From assembly GCA_051747265.1 (NCBI GenBank), contig JBNJFY010000001.1, forward strand, positions 806,001 to 870,000: a stretch of DNA of 64,000 nucleotides. Reading direction: 5' to 3'. Positions 1-9,931 of this stretch are shown here, in pieces. The notes under the pieces were generated by a model. The model did not search any database and was not told the origin of the DNA. It was given only the letters and a program-made list of their open reading frames with translations. Positions within the stretch are counted from its first letter, which is position 1. Each line of letters opens with the position of its first letter. The translations under genes and the position numbers were made by a program. The DNA is from JBNJFY01 sp051747265. Its GTDB lineage: Bacteria; Bacteroidota; Rhodothermia; Balneolales; Balneolaceae.

Positions 1-2046
1 ACCCGACAAGCCGATCTGGAAACCACCACCAATCTCATAAATACAGTGATCGAACAGAAAACGCCCTACTGGATCGCCGATTTACACAAATTTGATAATT
101 ATGTGCGTATCCAGGCGGCTGATAAAGAAGGCCTAGTCGGTGCGGTGGTTATTCCCATTTTGGTTCAGGATGAAACGGTGGCGGCCCTGGAATTCTATTT
201 TGATCATCCCACGGAGCAAGACCAGGCGTTGATGGATCAGCTAATGGTGATCAGTACACAGATCGGACGGTTAATAGAGCGACATGAGGCCCTGCGAGAA
301 CTGCAGGCTCAAGAACGGCAGTATCGCTTGCTGGCCGAGAACTCCTCCGATGTAGTGATTCAATCTCGTGACGGTGGTCGCATTACCTATGTCTCTCCAT
401 CCATCCATGATATGCTGGGCTATGATCCCCAAGAGATTCTGGGTAGTTATGGCGAAGAGTGGATCCATCCGGATGATATGGAGAACTACCAGCTGGGTCG
501 CGAGAAACTTTATGGCGATGAAGACCAGTGGAAAACCATTGTTCGCGTTCGACACAAAAAAGGCCACTATATTTGGGTGGAGATGCTGGGTACTACGGTC
601 TATGACAAACAAGGTGAAATTCATGAAGTTCAAACTGCGCTCCGCGATGTCACCGATCGGGTAAAAACCCATCAAGCTCTGGAACAAGAAAAAGAGTTTA
701 ACGATCAGTTGATCAACAGCCTCCCCGGCCTGTTTTTCCTGATCAACGAGGACTTACAAGTCATTAAGGTCAACAACAACTTTAGCCGATTATTGGGCTT
801 TGATAAATCGTTGCCCGAAAATAATCAACCCCTGGCCCTCTCCTATGTACGGGAGGATCAGCAACACTTAGCGAAACAGAGTATCCGCGAAGCTTTTGAA
901 GAGGGGCACACAGAAATTGAGTTGGATATCATCAGCTTGGATGGGCATACTACTCCTTTCTGGTTTACAGGGGTAACCATTCAACGGCATGGAGAAACGT
1001 TACTACTAGGCACGGGTATTAATATTTCGGATCGTAAAAAAGCGGAAACTCAGCTACTGCAGGAAAAGAATTTTGTGGATCGCGCCATCAACAGTTTACC
1101 CGGACTGTTTTATGTGATCAATGCTGATCAAGAGTACGTGCGCGTAAATGACAACTTTATCGACGAACTGGGATACTCGTGGGAGGAAGTGCAACAGATG
1201 CATCCCCTGGATTTCTACCCGGAAGCATACCATGAGCTTATTTCCCAAGCCATTCAACAAGCATTTGAAGATGGGGAAGCTGGTATTACCGCCCAAATCC
1301 AAACCAAAGACGGCCGCCTTCCCTGGTATCAGCTAACCGGTGCTTATGTAACTCAAGGTGGGAAAGATTACATTTTGGGTACCGGCATTAATATCACTGA
1401 TCGGATAGAAACGGAACAACACCTCAAAGAAACGCTGGATGAGAACCGGGTTCTGCTGGCCGAAGTGCATCACCGCGTGAAGAATAATTTGGCGGTAATA
1501 GCGGGTATTTTGCAGTTACAAAGTTTTGATATTGAGGACGAGACCGTCAAAAGGAAGCTGCGAGACAGTGATATGCGCATAAAATCCATCGCGCGCATTC
1601 ATGAGCAGCTCTATCAATCCAAACAATTCTCTTCTCTCCGTTTGGATGAACATATTGAATTATTGGTTCACGAAATTAAGAACACCTATCAAGTTTCTTC
1701 TCCGGTTGACCTTCAACTGGATCTGGAACCGCTAGAAATTAGTATGAACCAAGCCATTCCTGTTGCATTGATTTTACATGAACTGATCTCCAACAGCTTT
1801 AAACATGGTGCTCCACTGGCCCCTGACCCCCATCTCAGAATTGGACTAAGTACGGATGACGAACAAGTTAAAATACTGGTTTCCGACAATGGTCCCGGAT
1901 TGCCGGACAATTTTAACCTCCAGCAGGCGGATTCTCTGGGCATGGAACTGGTAACTGCGCTAACCGATCAGCTGGGAGCCACCATCAACTATTCCGATGC
2001 CCCACGCACTACATTTGAATTATTATTCGATATTGAATCTATCTAA
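1..2046 (+). CDS. Multi-PAS sensor histidine kinase, HisKA_2 family (5' truncated by window edge)
   Basis: The frame is open to base 1, so the true start lies outside; the GTG at 46 is probably internal. The visible part begins in what looks like the end of a GAF domain (about the first 100 residues). Three PAS domains follow, then a HisKA_2 phosphoacceptor domain with HHRVKNNL at nt 1468-1491 (the first His is the expected phosphosite) and a C-terminal HATPase with N-box HELISNSFKHG and G-box DNGPGLP. PAS2 and PAS3 both begin with a near-identical INSLPGLF segment, so one is probably an internal duplicate. No transmembrane segment is visible, suggesting a cytosolic sensor, though the missing N-terminus could change that. 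A stand-alone receiver follows after 33 nt and is the obvious partner. The signal is unknown. Confidence 0.93.
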   Translation, partial: TRQADLETTTNLINTVIEQKTPYWIADLHKFDNYVRIQAADKEGLVGAVVIPILVQDETVAALEFYFDHPTEQDQALMDQLMVISTQIGRLIERHEALRELQAQERQYRLLAENSSDVVIQSRDGGRITYVSPSIHDMLGYDPQEILGSYGEEWIHPDDMENYQLGREKLYGDEDQWKTIVRVRHKKGHYIWVEMLGTTVYDKQGEIHEVQTALRDVTDRVKTHQALEQEKEFNDQLINSLPGLFFLINEDLQVIKVNNNFSRLLGFDKSLPENNQPLALSYVREDQQHLAKQSIREAFEEGHTEIELDIISLDGHTTPFWFTGVTIQRHGETLLLGTGINISDRKKAETQLLQEKNFVDRAINSLPGLFYVINADQEYVRVNDNFIDELGYSWEEVQQMHPLDFYPEAYHELISQAIQQAFEDGEAGITAQIQTKDGRLPWYQLTGAYVTQGGKDYILGTGINITDRIETEQHLKETLDENRVLLAEVHHRVKNNLAVIAGILQLQSFDIEDETVKRKLRDSDMRIKSIARIHEQLYQSKQFSSLRLDEHIELLVHEIKNTYQVSSPVDLQLDLEPLEISMNQAIPVALILHELISNSFKHGAPLAPDPHLRIGLSTDDEQVKILVSDNGPGLPDNFNLQQADSLGMELVTALTDQLGATINYSDAPRTTFELLFDIESI

Positions 2047-2079
2047 CCTTCATGGTCCACAGGGCTAAATCAGACTCCC

Positions 2080-2436
2080 ATGGCAAATACAGTTTATATT
2101 CTGGAAGACGAAGCGGTAATCACGCTTATTCTGAAAAGATATTTACACAAAAATGGCTTTCAAGTTGTTGGCGAAGCAGATACCACCCGCCAAGCAAAAG
2201 CCCAAATATCAGAGTTGCAACCAGATATCTTATTGGTGGATATCTTTTTGGCGGAGAACTCCAATGGGATTGAGCTAATTCAATCACTAGAGAAGCCGCG
2301 GCCACATTTTATCTTTCTAACCGGCAATTCCGATGAGGCTACCCGATCCAAAGCCCGGGCATTGGATCCGGCCGGATATTTGGTAAAACCTATTGATATG
2401 AAACAGCTGATTAAGCTATTAAACCAGCTATCCTAA
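2080..2436 (+). CDS. Single-domain response regulator (CheY-like receiver)
   Basis: This 118-aa protein is a receiver domain only. It has the acidic pair in LEDE near the N-terminus, the phospho-acceptor Asp in LLVDIFL (about residue 53), the Thr of LTGN and the conserved Lys in GYLVKP. No DNA-binding or enzymatic output domain follows. It starts 33 nt after the HisKA_2 kinase stop on the same strand, so the two are probably co-transcribed and the kinase probably phosphorylates it. Stand-alone receivers of this kind usually act by protein-protein contact or as a phosphate sink; which applies is not visible. The Shine-Dalgarno is weak. Confidence 0.92.
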   Translation: MANTVYILEDEAVITLILKRYLHKNGFQVVGEADTTRQAKAQISELQPDILLVDIFLAENSNGIELIQSLEKPRPHFIFLTGNSDEATRSKARALDPAGYLVKPIDMKQLIKLLNQLS

Positions 2437-2451
2437 GCCATCAAATCCTGA

Positions 2452-5193
2452 TCAGGGTAACGGAAACATGAACTCGAACCGCATTCCCTGCTTCGGGCGG
2501 GATTCCACCGTTAACGTTCCATGTAACTGCTTGACCAGCGAACGTACAATCTCAAAACCCAGGGAATCTGAATCCCATACCTGTTCATCTACTGAATTCG
2601 GCTCCAGATTCAATTCTTGTTGCACTTTTTTAGGCATTCCCACCCCATCATCTTCAATATTCAAGCAAATTGATTGGTCACCTGTTAACCGGATCCGAAT
2701 GGAGCCGCCCTCTTTTCCAAATGCATGCTTACTGATATTGGCGAACATCTCATTTAATATTAAGCCCAGCGGTATGGCTTCATCCAATCCAATCGTAACC
2801 CCACCCGACTGCAATTGGGTGTTGATCCTGATCCCTTTCTTCCAGAAACCATAGCTCTCGTCCAGTGCGTAGATTAGCTCAAAGAGATAGTAATCCAGTT
2901 CAATCTGGCCGCTAGTTTCTGATTTATACAGTAATTCATGCACCTTAGACATAGAAACGATACGCATTCGGCTTTCATCCAATGCGGATGCTGCCGGACC
3001 GTTAATCTCATCACTATGCATTTCTAACAGACTGGAAATGACCGCCAAATTGTTCTTCACTCGGTGGTGCACTTCTTTAATCAGCATGTTCTTCTGTTGC
3101 AGGGAATCGCGAAGTCGATGCTCCACCTCTTTTTGACGGTCAATATCGGCCAGTATATTAACCGATCCTTCCAACTCTTCTTCATCGTTGACCAAGGGCG
3201 AAACATGAATCCGAACCCATTTCGATTCGCCGGTTTTTGTTTTCGAAATAACTTCTTCGCTTACAAATTCCCCGTTAATTCGTCCTTCTGATATCTTGTC
3301 TATTACGCTTTGGTCAGCCTCGGGATGATGCAACAATTTTGAAGGTTCTTCCCCCACCACCTCGGCATGGTCATAACCTAGCAAATTGGAGAACCCCTGA
3401 TTCACCCAGATGATTCGGTTTTGGTCATCGGTTAGGTAAACCGCGTTAAATACTTGATCGGCAATTGCCGTTAACCGATCCAGTTGCTTCAATTTGGTGA
3501 TATCCCGATTGAAGCCAATCCAATATGCAACCTCACCTTCATCGTTGGTGATCGGCTCGGCATTCACTTCCACGTAAAATAGCTCGCCACTCTTCTTTTC
3601 ATTCTTTAGAATCAGCGAAAACGGCTCTTCCAATTCCATGTATGAGAGAATCTTCTCTCGGTATTCTTCCAATTTGTTGGCCGGTTGCAATACGGCAACA
3701 CTCTTTCCTTCCAACTCCTCAATGGTAGTCCCGTACTGATCAGCCGCGGCTTTATTGGCCAACAATATAGTTGGGCCTCCCGGCTTGGTCATGTCGTGAT
3801 CTGTTACGAATAACACATCTTCGGTCTGATTGATTACTTTTTCCAGCAATTCCAATCGGCGCTGCTTCTTCCGCTCTTCGGTGATATCCCGTAGGATGGC
3901 CATGGAAATTCGCTCTCCGTTCACTTCAATCGGAGATAGGCGGACGTTACAAATGCGCTGTTGTCCTTCGACATTTTCAATAATCCACTCGAACCTATCG
4001 CCTTGTCCATCGCGCAATTCTTGTTGTTTCTCTTTAATCACATCACTGGTAAGCCGGTTCCCCAGCTGGTATTCCGACGACAACGAGCGTACACTGCGCC
4101 CTTTTAGTTCTGATCTGCTTTTGCCGCCAAACAATTTTGAAGCTGCGTCATTCACTTTCTTCAACCGACCCTCTTTCATCAGTACAATGGCATCGTTCGA
4201 TTGTTCAAACAGTTCTCGATATAGCCGATCGGTCTCATTCAGCGCTTCCTGTGTTTGTTCATTTAACAGATACATCGAGAGTTGACGGGCGATGGCCGCT
4301 AATAGCCTGATCTCTTCATTTTTCCATGTCCGTATACTCCCGGTGTAGTCCAATCCGATAAATCCGAGCCATTGTTCTTCCACCCATAGCGGTAATGCAA
4401 GCAGGGAGACTATATCCTGAGCTTTGAGAATGGATCGTTCCGGTTCGGGCAGGGAGTCTACTTCAACCGCTATTTTTTTGCGCTGGATCATGTGATCTCT
4501 CCACCAAGGCATCAGATCATAATTAAACTGACTGTATTGGCTATCATTCAATTGAGGTTCCACCCCGGATCTGCACACCTCGTGAGTTAGCAGACAATAC
4601 AAGGCATCCGTCTGCTTGTCATTCTTAAAGATATAGGCGCGATCCGCGTCAAACTGCTTTCTAAGTAACTCCAGGCAGCGATTAATGGCTTTGGCGGAAT
4701 CGGCTTCTTCTTGTAAGATGGCAGAAATTTGCATTAACAGCTTCTCCCCAGGCTTGGTCGCGATCTGTTGAACAGCATGCTGCTCATTCAGTAAATCATT
4801 ACCCTTCGCCTGCGGGTAGTACGGCCAACCAACCATTCGATATAGTTCCGCTGTTTGGGTTTGCTGACTATCTACACAGTGTAACCGCAGATGAACCAAT
4901 CGACCTAATCGATCCCACCCACGCAGCGTTAGCGCACTGCCTTGCTGGATACGTCTACTCAGCCAATAATGCATGCGTGACAAGCTCATCGGCTGGATAA
5001 ATTGTTTTAGCGCTAATACGTCGTTGCTTATATCTCCTACCAAGTCGAAAACATTGGGGGAAACTATGAGGGAAATTTGGGTTTCCTGACTGTATTTGAC
5101 CAACTGAGCGACGACGGTGACCTCACTCGGTGGTCTTTGCGGATCAGCGATTTGCGATGAATAGCTAATGTTCCATGATGTTGAGGGGGTCAT
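2452..5193 (-). CDS. GAF/multi-PAS sensor histidine kinase, HisKA_2 family
   Basis: Order of domains: an unassigned N-terminal segment (about 1-135), a GAF domain (about 150-320), three PAS domains (about 323-440, 450-570, 573-695), then HisKA_2 with HHRVKNNL near residue 708 and a HATPase with DDGVGMP. No signal peptide or membrane helix is seen, so it is probably cytosolic. The frame could begin 18 nt upstream at a TTG (5211), but GGAGGAG lies 5 nt before the ATG at 5193, which decides the start (913 aa). It converges on the receiver gene with only 15 nt between stops. No partner regulator is adjacent on its own strand; it could feed the same receiver as the first kinase (inference). Confidence 0.9.
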   Translation of the reverse strand: MTPSTSWNISYSSQIADPQRPPSEVTVVAQLVKYSQETQISLIVSPNVFDLVGDISNDVLALKQFIQPMSLSRMHYWLSRRIQQGSALTLRGWDRLGRLVHLRLHCVDSQQTQTAELYRMVGWPYYPQAKGNDLLNEQHAVQQIATKPGEKLLMQISAILQEEADSAKAINRCLELLRKQFDADRAYIFKNDKQTDALYCLLTHEVCRSGVEPQLNDSQYSQFNYDLMPWWRDHMIQRKKIAVEVDSLPEPERSILKAQDIVSLLALPLWVEEQWLGFIGLDYTGSIRTWKNEEIRLLAAIARQLSMYLLNEQTQEALNETDRLYRELFEQSNDAIVLMKEGRLKKVNDAASKLFGGKSRSELKGRSVRSLSSEYQLGNRLTSDVIKEKQQELRDGQGDRFEWIIENVEGQQRICNVRLSPIEVNGERISMAILRDITEERKKQRRLELLEKVINQTEDVLFVTDHDMTKPGGPTILLANKAAADQYGTTIEELEGKSVAVLQPANKLEEYREKILSYMELEEPFSLILKNEKKSGELFYVEVNAEPITNDEGEVAYWIGFNRDITKLKQLDRLTAIADQVFNAVYLTDDQNRIIWVNQGFSNLLGYDHAEVVGEEPSKLLHHPEADQSVIDKISEGRINGEFVSEEVISKTKTGESKWVRIHVSPLVNDEEELEGSVNILADIDRQKEVEHRLRDSLQQKNMLIKEVHHRVKNNLAVISSLLEMHSDEINGPAASALDESRMRIVSMSKVHELLYKSETSGQIELDYYLFELIYALDESYGFWKKGIRINTQLQSGGVTIGLDEAIPLGLILNEMFANISKHAFGKEGGSIRIRLTGDQSICLNIEDDGVGMPKKVQQELNLEPNSVDEQVWDSDSLGFEIVRSLVKQLHGTLTVESRPKQGMRFEFMFPLP

Positions 5194-5550
5194 ACCGGCT
5201 CCTCCACCCAATCATACGGCTCCTAATAGGCTACAGAGAGGGAGTATTTATTTATGTTATATGAGTTAAGCGGAAGCGAATACATGAGTTGGTATTCTTG
5301 ACCAGCCCAATCAGGATCGAAATGGGTATTTCTATTTAACGTAAATACCATACGCCCCTTCTTCTTATAGCTTAACGCTAGATTCCTTCTACGTTTAGCA
5401 TTAAACTACTATTGCAGCCACCGGCAATCGATAGGCGGATTGCGCTATTTCCGGTAAGCAAATGAGAAGCAACGTGTCAGCAATATCCTACATCCTGTTC
5501 ATTTATATTCTAGAATGCAGCTAAACGGAATACAGTGGGCGATCTTTTAT

Positions 5551-5648
5551 TCGACCCTTTCAGGTTCGCTAATCGCCCATTGAGTATCATGTTTGGAGTT
5601 TTCTATTCGACCCTTTCAGGTTCGCTTTGCTCACCCTGAAAGGTCTTG
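5551..5648. repeat. Two copies of a short palindromic repeat in a 670-bp gene-free stretch
   Basis: The 20-mer TCGACCCTTTCAGGTTCGCT occurs at 5551-5570 and 5608-5627; a third copy is at 7408-7427. The second and third copies continue with a matching half (ACCCTGAA.GGTC), so each can fold as an about 10-bp hairpin. The first copy lies in the loop of another inverted repeat, TGGGCGAT ... ATCGCCCA (about 5536-5579). The rest of 5212-5884 shows no gene that I can support. Function is unknown; a structured RNA 3' end or a dispersed palindrome is possible. Confidence 0.6.
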
Positions 5649-5884
5649 TTGGGGGGCTGGGCGGAGTTGAAATTGCACGCTCGGGTAGGGAGGCTCCGCT
5701 TTTTTAGCTTCCGCGCAACTTGCGCAAATTTGTCATCGCAAGAGAGATCAACGCTAGTTGCATGCCCGCGGCGATCTCCTCATGTACAGTTATCTGATGA
5801 GTAGCCACCATCCCATGGGGAGAGCCGCCGCGCTTCGTTCACCATGCCCGGTGCATTGAGAAATAGCGGGACTTATATGGATAC

Positions 5885-7081
5885 CTACTCGGAATCCATA
5901 CGTACTTGAATTATAAGGGCAGAAATTACCGTTAATACGGCGATGGTAAAAACCGCTAAGGAGACCGACCACGTATCGGCAATAATACCGGTAAGAATGG
6001 CGCCAATGGCATAGCCCAAATCACGCCACAAGCGAAATATGCCGATGCTTTCCGCTCGTTGAGAAGGATGCGCATAATCAGCCACCGCGGCCAAGAAATT
6101 GGGATAGACAATGGCGGTTCCCACGCCTAATCCAATGGAGCTGAATAACAGTAGCAGATAGGTTTCCCCTACGAAATAACCATAGAGCATAACCGCCTGC
6201 AGTAACATACCCCAGAATAATAATTTCTTTTTTGATATATGATCGCCCAGTTTTCCCGTACCCAGCTGACCTAGCCCCCAAATCATGGGGTAAATTCCGG
6301 CTATGATTCCCACATCGTCCAAACCAAATCCACGCTCGGTGAGTAAGACGGGTAACAAGCCCCAGACCATCCCATCATTCAGGTTATTGATTAAACCCGC
6401 CTGCGTAATGGAGCCTAAATTGCGATCAAGCAATGTCGTATCCCAAAATAAACGTCCGGAAACCTCATCATCACTATCCGCTGCTTCCGCCTTCACATGA
6501 TGGTGAGTATCTTCAACCCAGATCCAGCTCATCACCAGACCCAGCACGGCCATGGCAATTCCCACATAGAAGGGATAGGGTCGTAAGCCATATTCTGTGG
6601 CGATCCAGCCGGTTACAAACGCCAGCAACGCTACGGCCACATATCCGGCAGATTCATTGAGTCCCATGGCCAACCCACGATTTTTTTCACCCACCAAGTC
6701 GATTTTCATCACCACCGTGCTCGACCATGCCAGTCCCTGGTTCACACCTAATAACAGGTTAGAGGCCACAATCCATCCCCAGCTGGGCGCCCACATCAGC
6801 ATAAAGGGTACCGGCAACGCGAATAGCCAACCGATCACCAGCAAGTTTTTCCGACCTACCCGATCGGCCCAGGTTCCGGCCATGTAGTTGGCCAGAGCTT
6901 TGGTGATTCCAAATACCACAATGAAGGAGAGGATGGCGGTTTTGGCCGCTACTCCAAAATCATGCGTGGCAATGTCGGGTAAAATAGTTCGCTCCAAGCC
7001 AACCATTCCCCCCACAAACCCATTAATGAGTACCAGCAGCGAAAATTGTTTCCAGTTTTGTCGTAATCCTTGTTTTGCCAT
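5885..7081 (-). CDS. Major facilitator superfamily transporter
   Basis: This 398-aa protein has about 12 hydrophobic segments in two halves separated by a charged loop (around residues 195-225). The MFS loop 2-3 signature is present as GTWADRVGRKN, with a related GKLGDHISKKK in the second half. The family moves small solutes or drugs by ion-coupled or facilitated transport in the inner membrane; the substrate cannot be read. It begins at an ATG and is flanked by two kinase genes on the same strand but separated from both by more than 400 bp, so it is likely its own transcription unit. The 417-bp gap upstream holds only a palindromic repeat. Confidence 0.9.
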   Translation of the reverse strand: MAKQGLRQNWKQFSLLVLINGFVGGMVGLERTILPDIATHDFGVAAKTAILSFIVVFGITKALANYMAGTWADRVGRKNLLVIGWLFALPVPFMLMWAPSWGWIVASNLLLGVNQGLAWSSTVVMKIDLVGEKNRGLAMGLNESAGYVAVALLAFVTGWIATEYGLRPYPFYVGIAMAVLGLVMSWIWVEDTHHHVKAEAADSDDEVSGRLFWDTTLLDRNLGSITQAGLINNLNDGMVWGLLPVLLTERGFGLDDVGIIAGIYPMIWGLGQLGTGKLGDHISKKKLLFWGMLLQAVMLYGYFVGETYLLLLFSSIGLGVGTAIVYPNFLAAVADYAHPSQRAESIGIFRLWRDLGYAIGAILTGIIADTWSVSLAVFTIAVLTVISALIIQVRMDSE

Positions 7082-7407
7082 AGCTTGAGAACATACTATA
7101 TAACTAAAAAGTTATCTACTGTATTAACCCTTCTTAATGACTACTCTCTGAATAAAGTATGATCTATTTCGATTACTTACTATGAGGCTCTCCCACAGGA
7201 GTGTTTCTTCTGACGGCTCGAAGTCTAGCCCTTAATAAAAACATCCATGGTGGCCATCATTACATTAAACGTTGAATTATCTTTGAGAACATATTCCTGC
7301 TCAAATTGGTGGACGTGGGGGCACTTCCACCAGCGTAGTGACTTGCTGATTAAAGTGAACACGCTAAGTGAAATAGCCAATTGATCGCACATTCTTTGGT
7401 CTCTTAA

Positions 7408-7462
7408 TCGACCCTTTCAGGTTCGCTTTACTCACCCTGAACGGTCTTTGGGACCGTTTTTT
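7408..7462 (+). terminator. Palindromic repeat copy followed by a terminator-like hairpin
   Basis: The third copy of the TCGACCCTTTCAGG repeat begins at 7408. It runs into a perfect stem ACGGTC/GACCGT (7441-7456) followed by six T residues on the plus strand, the form of an intrinsic terminator. No plus-strand gene precedes it; both neighbours are on the minus strand. It may end an unrecognised small RNA or simply be part of the repeat. The rest of 7082-7498 shows nothing I can support. Confidence 0.45.
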
Positions 7463-7498
7463 GGGAGTGAATTGAAATACCGCGATCAGCAACATTTT

Positions 7499-9796
7499 CT
7501 AATTCAACATAGCATCATCATTTAATTGGTGAGGAAAGCGTATCTGAATACCCGTACCCTGCGCAGAGCTATCCACATCTATCTGACCATGCAGTTGTTT
7601 AACCAATGTTTGTATGAGGGTCCACCCCAGAGTGTTTCCGGTCGAAAGTTCAAAATCTTTGGGTAAGCCCACTCCGTCATCCTGAATATTCAACAGGATC
7701 TGCCCATCCACTTTTTTCATTTCGATTTGAACCTCTCCCTCCGATCGACCCCGGAAAGCATGCTCATAGGCATTGCTAACCAATTCATTAATCAACAGAC
7801 CAGCGGGAATCGCTTGGTTTATGGATAGGCTTAATGTCTGTAGCTCTAATTCAAAATCAACGGCAGTGTTCACTGGTTTTAAGCTTTTTTCCAGTGCCTC
7901 AACTAGTTCCCGGACATAATCACCGAAGGATACATCCGCCAAATTCTCATCCTGATACAGGATTTCGTGGATCTTAGAAATCGAGTAGATCCGGTTCCGA
8001 GCCTCACGCAGGTTTTTTTCCAGTTCGGGCTGATCCGATTCGTCGGCCTGCAATTGCAACAAGCTACTCACCAACGCCAAGTTATTTTTTACGCGATGAT
8101 GTACCTCTTGTAAGAGGACAACCTTTTCTTCCAACGACTTTTTTATCTGCTCTTTCGCCCGGAATTCTTCGGTAACGTCCACCACCTCGATAAATATGTT
8201 TTCCACTTCACCGGATGCGTTTTTCAGGGGTTTGTATAGATAATTAAAATATCGGCTTTCCAGATTGTCCGACCCTGCTTGCTTAAAATTTACTGCCACC
8301 TCGGTTCCCTTACGGGTTTCTCCAGTCTGATATACCTCATCCAGCAGATCCACAAATCCTTGCCTTCTCAACTCTGGCATCAACTGGCCTAAGGGTTCCC
8401 CAATCAATACACGATCATCGGTCATCTTGCGATATTGCTCATTAACATATACGTAACGATGCTCCCGCCCTTCCACCAAAGCAATAGCCGACGGAGCCTG
8501 TTCAAACATCTCCCAGATGCGGTTACGCTCCAATTCCGCTTGCTTGCGTGCTTGTTTTTCCCGTTCCAAAAGACCCTTGACTTCATCCTCTAAGCGTTTC
8601 CGCTTGGAAATATCCACATACATTCCGAATATCGATTCCACGCTTCCATTATCCTGTACGGGAATCCCTACTACCAATACGGGCACCTCTTCCCCGGTTT
8701 TGTTTAATCGGACAGATTCTATTTGAAAACTATCCCCCTCTAATGTTCCTATGGTTAACTCCTTCGAAGTTTCCAGCATCCACTCAGGAACCAGGAGTTC
8801 ATCGATATTTTTATCTATTACCTCTTTTTCATGATATCCGAATATCAGTTCAAAGGCATCATTCACCAGTTGGATGGTGCCGCTACTATCAACCCAAGCG
8901 ATGGCTAATGGCGCATTTTGGAAGAGCTGAGCAAACATCATTTGGCTTTTTTGCACTTTGGCCTGCAGGTGCTCTTTTTCCTCCATGCTAAAGCCCAGCG
9001 TTAGCATTAACTCCTCTCCTTCAGACTCAAATCGCACTCCTATAAAATAATAAGGGACCAGGTTCCCGTCCTGCTTGCGAAGCCGTAATTCAACAGCCGC
9101 ATGCCCGTCGGCCCAAACTTTTTCAATGGCCTGCTTTCCTATTTGCTGGTCAGAGGCATGGATAAAATCCACCACCGTCATCTCTTCAATAGATGCTGGG
9201 TCATACCCCAAGATTTCAGCCAGGTTATCATTCCAACGCAGCAATTCCAGATCCTTGTTTACCACGGTAAAGATCCCGGGCAAGTGCGAGATGATTGTCT
9301 GCGACAAACGCTGTTCAGCATCTAAGGAAGCCTCCAATTCCTGGATTCTACTCAGATCGCGAAACATTACCAGTGCCCGCTCTTCCGGATGTACCATCTT
9401 CATAAACCTTTTAAAGGAAATCTGTTCCTCTACAGGCAAGCCAAACATCCTCTTTACCTGATCGCTCCAAACCAGCTTATCGCGATCCATGTAATATTGC
9501 CAGAGCCCCAATAGCGCGACTTTTTCTGCCCGGGTAATTTGTTTGCGGTAAGTTTCCAGCTCTTGGGCATAATGGTTAAAAAAACGGCGGCTAATGATCC
9601 CAACAAATACCACGCTAACTGCCATTATACCGATATACCAATACCATCGATATCCTTGATCTATCCACGCTAACTCGATTGGCAAAATGAGTAGCAATAC
9701 ACAGATAGAAATTGCACTTAGTAAAACCAGGATTTGCCGTTTAGGATAAATGGTTTCCCCCTCCGTTTTTCGTACGAATCCCTCTTGCTTGTCCAT
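7499..9796 (-). CDS. Membrane-anchored multi-PAS sensor histidine kinase, HisKA_2 family
   Basis: This 765-aa protein has two hydrophobic helices near the N-terminus (about 20-42 and 50-72) with almost no extracytoplasmic loop, so sensing is probably cytosolic or in the membrane. A short PAS-like segment (about 95-145) and three further PAS domains follow (about 167-280, 288-405, 427-550). HisKA_2 carries HHRVKNNL near residue 564 and the HATPase has NELVSNAYEH and DDGVGLP. The second PAS carries LPGIF, recalling the LPGLF segments of the kinase at 1-2046, so the kinases share PAS ancestry. No response regulator is adjacent. It starts at an ATG. Confidence 0.9.
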   Translation of the reverse strand: MDKQEGFVRKTEGETIYPKRQILVLLSAISICVLLLILPIELAWIDQGYRWYWYIGIMAVSVVFVGIISRRFFNHYAQELETYRKQITRAEKVALLGLWQYYMDRDKLVWSDQVKRMFGLPVEEQISFKRFMKMVHPEERALVMFRDLSRIQELEASLDAEQRLSQTIISHLPGIFTVVNKDLELLRWNDNLAEILGYDPASIEEMTVVDFIHASDQQIGKQAIEKVWADGHAAVELRLRKQDGNLVPYYFIGVRFESEGEELMLTLGFSMEEKEHLQAKVQKSQMMFAQLFQNAPLAIAWVDSSGTIQLVNDAFELIFGYHEKEVIDKNIDELLVPEWMLETSKELTIGTLEGDSFQIESVRLNKTGEEVPVLVVGIPVQDNGSVESIFGMYVDISKRKRLEDEVKGLLEREKQARKQAELERNRIWEMFEQAPSAIALVEGREHRYVYVNEQYRKMTDDRVLIGEPLGQLMPELRRQGFVDLLDEVYQTGETRKGTEVAVNFKQAGSDNLESRYFNYLYKPLKNASGEVENIFIEVVDVTEEFRAKEQIKKSLEEKVVLLQEVHHRVKNNLALVSSLLQLQADESDQPELEKNLREARNRIYSISKIHEILYQDENLADVSFGDYVRELVEALEKSLKPVNTAVDFELELQTLSLSINQAIPAGLLINELVSNAYEHAFRGRSEGEVQIEMKKVDGQILLNIQDDGVGLPKDFELSTGNTLGWTLIQTLVKQLHGQIDVDSSAQGTGIQIRFPHQLNDDAMLN

Positions 9797-9931
9797 TGAA
9801 ATGATATTAACCCATCGATTTAGCGTTTCTACTAAGCAAGATAATGGGAAAGTTAAAGATATCGCACTCTCTAAGCAGGTTCTAACCTTTGGACAAGCCT
9901 ATACAGCTAAATCCGATGTGATGATAGCTCT

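Noticed and set aside
5790..5972. 60-aa frame after the MFS gene
   Set aside because: It overlaps the MFS 3' end in another frame and has no ribosome-binding site.
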